From contig JAGVZC010000007.1 in the NCBI GenBank assembly GCA_018302885.1, positions 1 to 8,979 of the forward strand: a DNA stretch of 8,979 bases, read 5' to 3'. Numbering within the stretch: the stretch's first letter is position 1; the number at the start of each line of letters is the position of its first letter. The DNA comes from Candidatus Woesearchaeota archaeon (GTDB taxonomy: Archaea > Nanobdellota > Nanobdellia > SCGC-AAA011-G17 > GW2011-AR20). Positions 4,517 through 8,979 of this stretch are shown here, in pieces. The notes beneath the pieces were generated by a model that saw only the letters and a list, made by a program, of their open reading frames with translations, was not told where the DNA came from and did no database searches. Made by a program: the position numbers and the translations under genes.

Positions 4517-6642
4517 AAACACTATTGCAATTGCAAAATGTGCACAAGACATACCATGTGGGAGAAGTAGACGTTCATGCATTAAGGGGTGTTGATTTAG
4601 AGGTGAAGGATGGAGAATTCCTTGCAATACTTGGTAAGTCGGGCTCGGGAAAATCAACATTGTTGAATTCAGTTGGATGCCTTGACAAGCCGACAAAGGG
4701 AAGGATATTGCTGGATGGAAAAGATATAGAAAACCTTGAGGAATCAGATTTGGCGCAGGTAAGAGGAAAGAAAATTGGTTTTATATTTCAGAATTTTAAT
4801 TTGATACCTTCATTGTCAGCATTGGAAAATGTAATGCTTCCTATGATATTTCAAGGGACTGAAGAGGGTGAGAGAAAAACAAGGGCAATTGAATTGCTGA
4901 ATTTAGTTGGGCTTGGCGACAGAATGGATCACACCCCCGGTCAATTAAGCGTTGATGGCGATGAGTATATTATGATAAAGGAGAATGGAGAAATAAAAGT
5001 AAAAAAAATTAAAGCTGTAGTTGATGGTTTATTAAAGAATTCTAAAGATGTTGAAAAAATAAAAGGAGTAAAAGAAGGTTTAAGGGTTGGGGTAAAAGGA
5101 ATAAAGGTAGTCACATTCAACGACGAATACAAGCAAGAATTTACAGATATGAAATATGCAGTAAGGCATAAAACGGATGAATTATTGGAGATAAAAACTG
5201 AGTATGGATACAAAATAAAAGCCACCCATTCCCATAGTATATTTGTCTACAAAAATGGAAAAATATATTCAAAAAGGGTTGAAGAGCTAACAGAAGGTGA
5301 TGTCCTCCCCGTATCCCTTAGTTTGCCGTCAGAATCAAATTTTGATAACAGAGAAATAAATTTGTATGATGAACTAAAGAATGATGCTAACATAGTACTT
5401 GAAAAAAATAAAATAAGATTCAAAGGTTCCAGAGCAAAAATAGACTGCAAAGTGAAAGTTAATTCAAAATTTTGTAGGATTTTGGGAGATTTTGTTTCAG
5501 AAGGATGTGTTAGATTTGATGAAGAAAATAAAAGATATTATTTAACATTCACTTTTAATATGAATGAAAAAAAGAGGGTTGAAAGATTAAAGGATGATTT
5601 TAAGGAAATCTTTGGACTTAATCTAAGAATAAAGACTGAAGAGCATAAAAATACCACAACACTTATAGTTGAAAATAAAATTATCTCATATATATTCAAA
5701 AATTATTTCAAGTTAGGAGACAAATCTTGGAAGAGGGATTTTCCAGATTTCATTTTTAACTTATCTGATAATTTGAAGTTGGATTTTTTGGCAGGGGTTT
5801 ATGGGGACGGAACTCACCGGCATAAATCCTATAACCGAAAGAGGAGGGAAATTTCAATAAAAACAACTTCAAATATTTTGGCGAATAAATTACACTTTTT
5901 GTTGTTGCAGCTTGGATACATTGCATCTTATGAAGAAAATATGCCTAAACAAAGAGCAAGAAGAAAAACTTATAGACTAGTAACCTACAGCAAACAATGT
6001 TTAAAATTAGCGGATGAATTAATAAAAAGAGATTACAGTCTAAATTTTTTGGATATGAGTAATCTTGGAAGTGATGAGCTAACCCTCAATTATCTTCCTA
6101 TGGATGGAAATATGATTAATGCAATAGACCTGAACAGGAATTTATTCTCAACACGTGAATTTCCGGGAATTGGGGGAGTCTTAAGAAGAGATAATGTAAG
6201 AGTTGGAAAAATAAGAAAGGATTTGTTGAGTTATATGTTAAATAAATTTCAACTACTTGATGACTATAAAAAAATTACTGAAGGGGATGTGGGATTCGTT
6301 AAAATAAAATCAGTAACCCCTTTAAGGGGGGAGAGATATGTTTATGATGTCACAGATAAGACCAATAGATTTATAGGAACTTTTGGGTTTTATTTGCATA
6401 ATTCTGGAGGACAGCAGCAGAGAGTTGCAATTGCAAGAGCATTGTCAAATGATCCAAAAATAATTTTGGCTGACGAGCCTACCGGAAATCTTGATTCAAA
6501 AACAGAGGAGGATATTATAGATATGCTCACAAAACTGCATAGAAAAGAAAGGAAAACTATAATAATGATAACTCACAATCAAAAACTGGCAAGATATGCT
6601 CAGAGAATTATTCATTTAACAGATGGGAGAATAGAAAAATGA
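4513..6642 (+). CDS. MacB/LolD-type ABC transporter ATPase interrupted by an intein
   Basis: The 709-residue precursor becomes a 224-residue ATPase after removal of residues 146-630, the normal length for a MacB/LolD/FtsE-type ATP-binding subunit. The extein holds the A-loop region (TYHVGEVDVHAL), Walker A GKSGSGKS (41-48), Q-loop Gln93 in GFIFQNFNLIPS, the signature L145|SGGQQQR (Ser631 onward), Walker B IILADEP with catalytic Glu655, D-loop GNLDS, and the H-loop His688 in MITHN. The protein would act as a cytoplasmic dimer driving the FtsX/MacB-type permease encoded two genes downstream. Start and stop overlap the neighbouring genes by ATGA on both sides (4513 and 6639), so the four genes are translated as a chain. 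The unspliced precursor has its signature motif split and should not hydrolyse ATP productively. The exact substrate is unknown; relatives export lipoproteins, peptides or macrolides, or serve envelope remodelling. Confidence 0.93.
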   Translation: MKTLLQLQNVHKTYHVGEVDVHALRGVDLEVKDGEFLAILGKSGSGKSTLLNSVGCLDKPTKGRILLDGKDIENLEESDLAQVRGKKIGFIFQNFNLIPSLSALENVMLPMIFQGTEEGERKTRAIELLNLVGLGDRMDHTPGQLSVDGDEYIMIKENGEIKVKKIKAVVDGLLKNSKDVEKIKGVKEGLRVGVKGIKVVTFNDEYKQEFTDMKYAVRHKTDELLEIKTEYGYKIKATHSHSIFVYKNGKIYSKRVEELTEGDVLPVSLSLPSESNFDNREINLYDELKNDANIVLEKNKIRFKGSRAKIDCKVKVNSKFCRILGDFVSEGCVRFDEENKRYYLTFTFNMNEKKRVERLKDDFKEIFGLNLRIKTEEHKNTTTLIVENKIISYIFKNYFKLGDKSWKRDFPDFIFNLSDNLKLDFLAGVYGDGTHRHKSYNRKRREISIKTTSNILANKLHFLLLQLGYIASYEENMPKQRARRKTYRLVTYSKQCLKLADELIKRDYSLNFLDMSNLGSDELTLNYLPMDGNMINAIDLNRNLFSTREFPGIGGVLRRDNVRVGKIRKDLLSYMLNKFQLLDDYKKITEGDVGFVKIKSVTPLRGERYVYDVTDKTNRFIGTFGFYLHNSGGQQQRVAIARALSNDPKIILADEPTGNLDSKTEEDIIDMLTKLHRKERKTIIMITHNQKLARYAQRIIHLTDGRIEK
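4948..6402 (+). mobile_element. LAGLIDADG intein in the ABC signature motif (485 aa)
   Basis: Residues 146-630 of the ATPase precursor form an intein. Block A is SVDGDEYIMI with Ser1 as first nucleophile. Block B is KATHSHSIFV, with Thr238 and His241 in the TxxH arrangement, followed by the typical RVEELTEGDVLPV. Endonuclease motifs C (LGDFVSEG, 324-331) and E (FLAGVYGDG, 425-433) are the two LAGLIDADG helices, with the acidic residues Asp326 and Asp432 near their ends. Block H is NKLHFLLLQLGYIASY (458-473). Block F is RYVYDVTDKTNRFIG, and block G is FYLHN with the penultimate His629 and Asn630, followed by Ser631 as the +1 residue. Splicing would join Leu145 to Ser631 and recreate LSGGQ. The splice residues look intact and the endonuclease motifs look complete, so both activity and homing are plausible. 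It is AT-rich (12 of 60 G+C at 5521-5580). Confidence 0.95.
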
Positions 6643-8003
6643 AAAAAAGAGGTTTGATGTTGATTTTGGTGTTTTTATTGTCATTAAGTTTTGTTTATGC
6701 TTATGAATATAATATAAGCGGTTCAGGATATGAATATCCAAATCAGGATAATGCTTATCTGAGATTTAATAATCTGAAATATGAGCCTTATCCTGTAACC
6801 CCGGGAGATTATTTTGAAGCATGGTTGAAAATAACAAATATAGGGGATGAAGAGGCATCAAATGCGCAGTTTGAATTGGTTGAGGAATTTCCATTCTCTA
6901 ATTATGGAACTCTTCCCAAAAGGGTTGACTTTCCAGAACTGAATGCCGGTGCAGGTGTTGTTGTTAAATTTGCAGTCTATGTGAATCCAGATGCAGTAGA
7001 GAAAACATACAATCTTAAAATAAAAGCAAGAACAGGCAACGGAACATTTCCTGTTATTCATGAATTGCCAATTGATGTAAGGACAAGGGGGACATTGATT
7101 ATTATATCATCTGTAGAGCCTGAATCAATCATTCCTGGAAAAATAACAGAAGTAAAATTTACATTCAAGAATCCCACAGATTCTGTAATAAAGGAAATTA
7201 CAATAAAGCCTGAGTTTGCAGGAACTCCTTTTACTCCGGTGAATTCAATATCAGAAAGAAGAATACCTTCTCTAAAGCCCCTTGAGGAAACAACACTGTC
7301 TTACGAATTAATTGCTGATACTAGTTATGATACAAAGCCATACAAGGTTCCAGTAACAATAAAATATAATAATTACAATGGGGTATTAATCAATCAATCA
7401 GACATAATTGGTTTGCTGATAAAGCCCGACGTTGATTATCTTCTTGACATAGAGGAGACAGAAGTCCATTCAAGAGGCGAGGTTGGTAATGTTGTGATTA
7501 GCATATCAAACACAGGATTTACTGATATGAAATTTGTAAGTTTGAAATTGCTTGATTCAGATTATTATGATATTATAGGGACTTCAAGGGTTTATTTGGG
7601 TAATCTTGACTCCGATGATTTTGAAACTGCGGAATTTAAAATAAAGGCAAGAAAATCAAAGACAATTCCATTTAATGTTCTGATTAATTACAAGGATAAT
7701 TATAACAATGAATTATCAGAGCAGAAAATAGTGAATCTCCCTGTTTATTCCTCAGGAGCGGCAGTCGCCTATGGATTGACGCAACCAAAGGGATCTTTCA
7801 TTAATATAATCTTCTATATAATTGTAATTTTGTTCATATACTCATGGTACAAAGAATGGAGAGTGCAGAAGGATATTGGAAAAGGATTCAAGATTGTATT
7901 CAAGAGATGGCTCAGAAAAATTATTGATTTCTTAAAACCAAGAAATTTGAAGAGAAATGTAAAGCAGTCAATAAAGAAAGTCAAAGATTATATTATGAAA
8001 TGA
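6639..8003 (+). CDS. COG1361-like S-layer/CARDB-domain membrane-anchored protein
   Basis: This 454-residue protein has a signal peptide (1-21, cleavage expected after VYA) and a long extracellular part of beta-sandwich repeats: a domain with 'PVTPGDYFEAWLKITNIGDEEA' character (about 53-75), a second starting 'VEPESIIPGKITEVKFTFKN' (about 159-178), and a third around 'EVGNVVISISNTGFTDMKFV'. It ends in one membrane helix (about 387-405) and a 50-residue, strongly basic cytoplasmic tail (GFKIVFKRWLRKIIDFLKPR and onward). Such CARDB/NEW3-like folds belong to the COG1361 S-layer group common in archaea. It overlaps the ATPase stop (ATGA, 6639) and the permease start (ATGA, 8000), so it is probably a dedicated subunit of the transporter, possibly in place of a MacA-type periplasmic adaptor. 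A GGGAG at 6625-6629 may assist initiation. Domain naming rests on pattern recognition only. Confidence 0.8.
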   Translation: MKKRGLMLILVFLLSLSFVYAYEYNISGSGYEYPNQDNAYLRFNNLKYEPYPVTPGDYFEAWLKITNIGDEEASNAQFELVEEFPFSNYGTLPKRVDFPELNAGAGVVVKFAVYVNPDAVEKTYNLKIKARTGNGTFPVIHELPIDVRTRGTLIIISSVEPESIIPGKITEVKFTFKNPTDSVIKEITIKPEFAGTPFTPVNSISERRIPSLKPLEETTLSYELIADTSYDTKPYKVPVTIKYNNYNGVLINQSDIIGLLIKPDVDYLLDIEETEVHSRGEVGNVVISISNTGFTDMKFVSLKLLDSDYYDIIGTSRVYLGNLDSDDFETAEFKIKARKSKTIPFNVLINYKDNYNNELSEQKIVNLPVYSSGAAVAYGLTQPKGSFINIIFYIIVILFIYSWYKEWRVQKDIGKGFKIVFKRWLRKIIDFLKPRNLKRNVKQSIKKVKDYIMK

Positions 8004-8413
8004 TAAAAGATTATTTTAACTTTAGTGTCAAGAACATTAGAAACAGAAAGTTGAGGTCTTGGCTGACTGTTATTGGAATTGTCATTGGTGTTGCAGCCAT
8101 AATTTCTTTGATTACAATATCTCAGGGAATGCAGAATGCAATTGAGGAGCAGTTTGACATGCTTGGAACCAATCGTTTGTTTATTGCTCCGAAAGGGTTT
8201 ACAGGACCTGGCTCAGCCTCGACAGGATTGACTGACGAGGATGTCAAGACTCTTGAATCAATGTCTGAATTTGAATATGTGACTCCTGGATTGTATAGTA
8301 CAACGCAGATTGAGTTTCATGATGAAGTGAAATTTCTGACAGTGCAGTCTGCCCCCGCGAAGGATTATGAAATTTTTAACAAGGATATAGGCATAGATCA
8401 AGGAATACGGTGA
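8000..8413 (+). CDS. FtsX/MacB-type ABC permease, N-terminal part, interrupted
   Basis: This 137-codon frame encodes the N-terminal cytoplasmic helix (MIKDYFNFSVKNIRNRKLRS), the first membrane segment (about 21-42, WLTVIGIVIGVAAIISLITI) and the start of the MacB-like extracellular core domain (SQGMQNAIEEQFDMLGTNRL). It then ends at a TGA (8411-8413) in the middle of that domain, after GIDQGIR. The remainder of the permease continues in another frame from about 8398-8410. Intact relatives usually have roughly ten more residues between the GIDQG-like and VIGYRVA-like positions, so a small deletion that also shifted the frame is the simplest explanation; an assembly error is the alternative. The ATG overlaps the S-layer-like gene's stop by ATGA, as in the rest of the operon. 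The start of the second part overlaps this stop (GTGA at 8410-8413). Confidence 0.85.
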   Translation: MIKDYFNFSVKNIRNRKLRSWLTVIGIVIGVAAIISLITISQGMQNAIEEQFDMLGTNRLFIAPKGFTGPGSASTGLTDEDVKTLESMSEFEYVTPGLYSTTQIEFHDEVKFLTVQSAPAKDYEIFNKDIGIDQGIR

Positions 8414-8979
8414 TAGGATACCGTGTTGCCTATGCGGATGTTTTTGATGATTTCATTGGTGTTAGAAATAAAATAAAAGTTAATGGAGAGGAATTCAGGG
8501 TAATTGGGATTATGGAAGAAATAGGAAATTCTCAGGATGATAATTCAATTAATATTGATTTGGATATCTACAGGGAAATATTCAATGAGCCTGATAAGGT
8601 TGATGCAATAACTGCAACTGTTAAAAATGGTCTGGATATAGAGGAAGTGAAAAAGAAGGCAGAAAAGAATTTGGAGCGGGCAAGGGGGGACGAAAATTTT
8701 CAGGTTCTTACATCATCAAATATCATGGAGCAGATAAACTCTGTATTGGGGATAATACAGGTTGTTCTTGTTGGTATAGCGGCAATATCATTGTTGGTTG
8801 GTTCTGTTGGCATTATGAATTCAATGTACACTTCTGTCTTGGAAAGGACAAGGGAGATTGGTATTATGAAATCCATTGGTGCAAGAAACTCTGATATTCT
8901 TTATTTGTTTTTGATTGAATCCGCCATTATAGGATTTATTGGGGGGGTATTTGGTGTTTTATTAGGAAGTGGAATTGCT
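8410..8979 (+). pseudogene. FtsX/MacB-type ABC permease, C-terminal part (open at window end)
   Basis: From a GTG at 8410 the frame is open to the window edge (190 codons). It encodes the rest of the extracellular core (VIGYRVAYADVFDDFIG, KVNGEEFRVIGIMEEIGNSQ) and then the FtsX domain: membrane helix 2 (about IIQVVLVGIAAISLLVGSVG), the conserved cytoplasmic loop ERTREIGIMKSIGA that contacts the ATPase, and helix 3 (IESAIIGFIGGVFGVLLGSG). The last helix lies beyond the window. It would need reinitiation at the GTG overlapping the upstream TGA, or a frame change, to be made. Whether the gene is a true pseudogene, a split gene or a sequencing artefact cannot be decided from this sequence. Confidence 0.8.

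Noticed and set aside
4941..5450. Minus-strand open frames opposite the intein
   Set aside because: They are low-complexity Ser/Phe/Ile-rich translations, antisense to AT-rich intein codons, and have no promoter or motif.
6858..7061. Minus-strand open frame within the S-layer-like gene
   Set aside because: It is antisense to a well-supported gene and has no start context.

Overview
The window is most likely from an AT-rich archaeon, probably of the DPANN group (Woesearchaeota/Pacearchaeota-like). The reasons are a tRNA with bulge-helix-bulge introns and no encoded CCA, an archaeal-type TrmI tRNA methyltransferase, TATA boxes about 24-30 bases ahead of several start codons (leaderless transcription), and a COG1361-like S-layer protein beside a MacB-type ABC transporter. 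The group assignment is inference; the archaeal assignment is firmer.

Positions 1-2960 are an accessory-looking stretch of single genes separated by repeat-rich spacers: a HAD phosphatase bracketed by a perfect 15-bp inverted repeat, an unrecognised minus-strand gene, a remnant of a minus-strand coding region (about 1630-1786), a cysteine-repeat lipoprotein whose third repeat has slipped out of frame, and an orphan Imm-5-like putative immunity protein with clearly higher G+C than its surroundings. Positions 2949-4278 are read on the minus strand: tRNA-Leu(CAA) with two introns, a shortened VIT1/CCC1-like membrane protein, and TrmI.

Positions 4370-8979 form a plus-strand operon joined by ATGA stop/start overlaps: a 48-residue ribbon-helix-helix regulator, a MacB/LolD-type ABC ATPase, a membrane-anchored S-layer-like protein, and a FtsX/MacB-type permease. 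The ATPase carries a 485-residue LAGLIDADG intein inserted exactly inside the ABC signature motif (L|SGGQ), so the transporter ATPase can exist only after protein splicing. The permease is interrupted by a frame change near 8405-8413, where the stop of the first part overlaps a GTG that opens the second part. The window ends inside the permease.

The most interesting points are the intein in the ABC signature motif, with the signature serine as its +1 nucleophile; the twice-interrupted tRNA-Leu, whose canonical intron can form its full splicing motif only after the non-canonical one is removed; the ATGA-chained regulator/exporter operon, with an S-layer-like protein where a MacA-type adaptor would be expected; and three apparent single-site frame disruptions.
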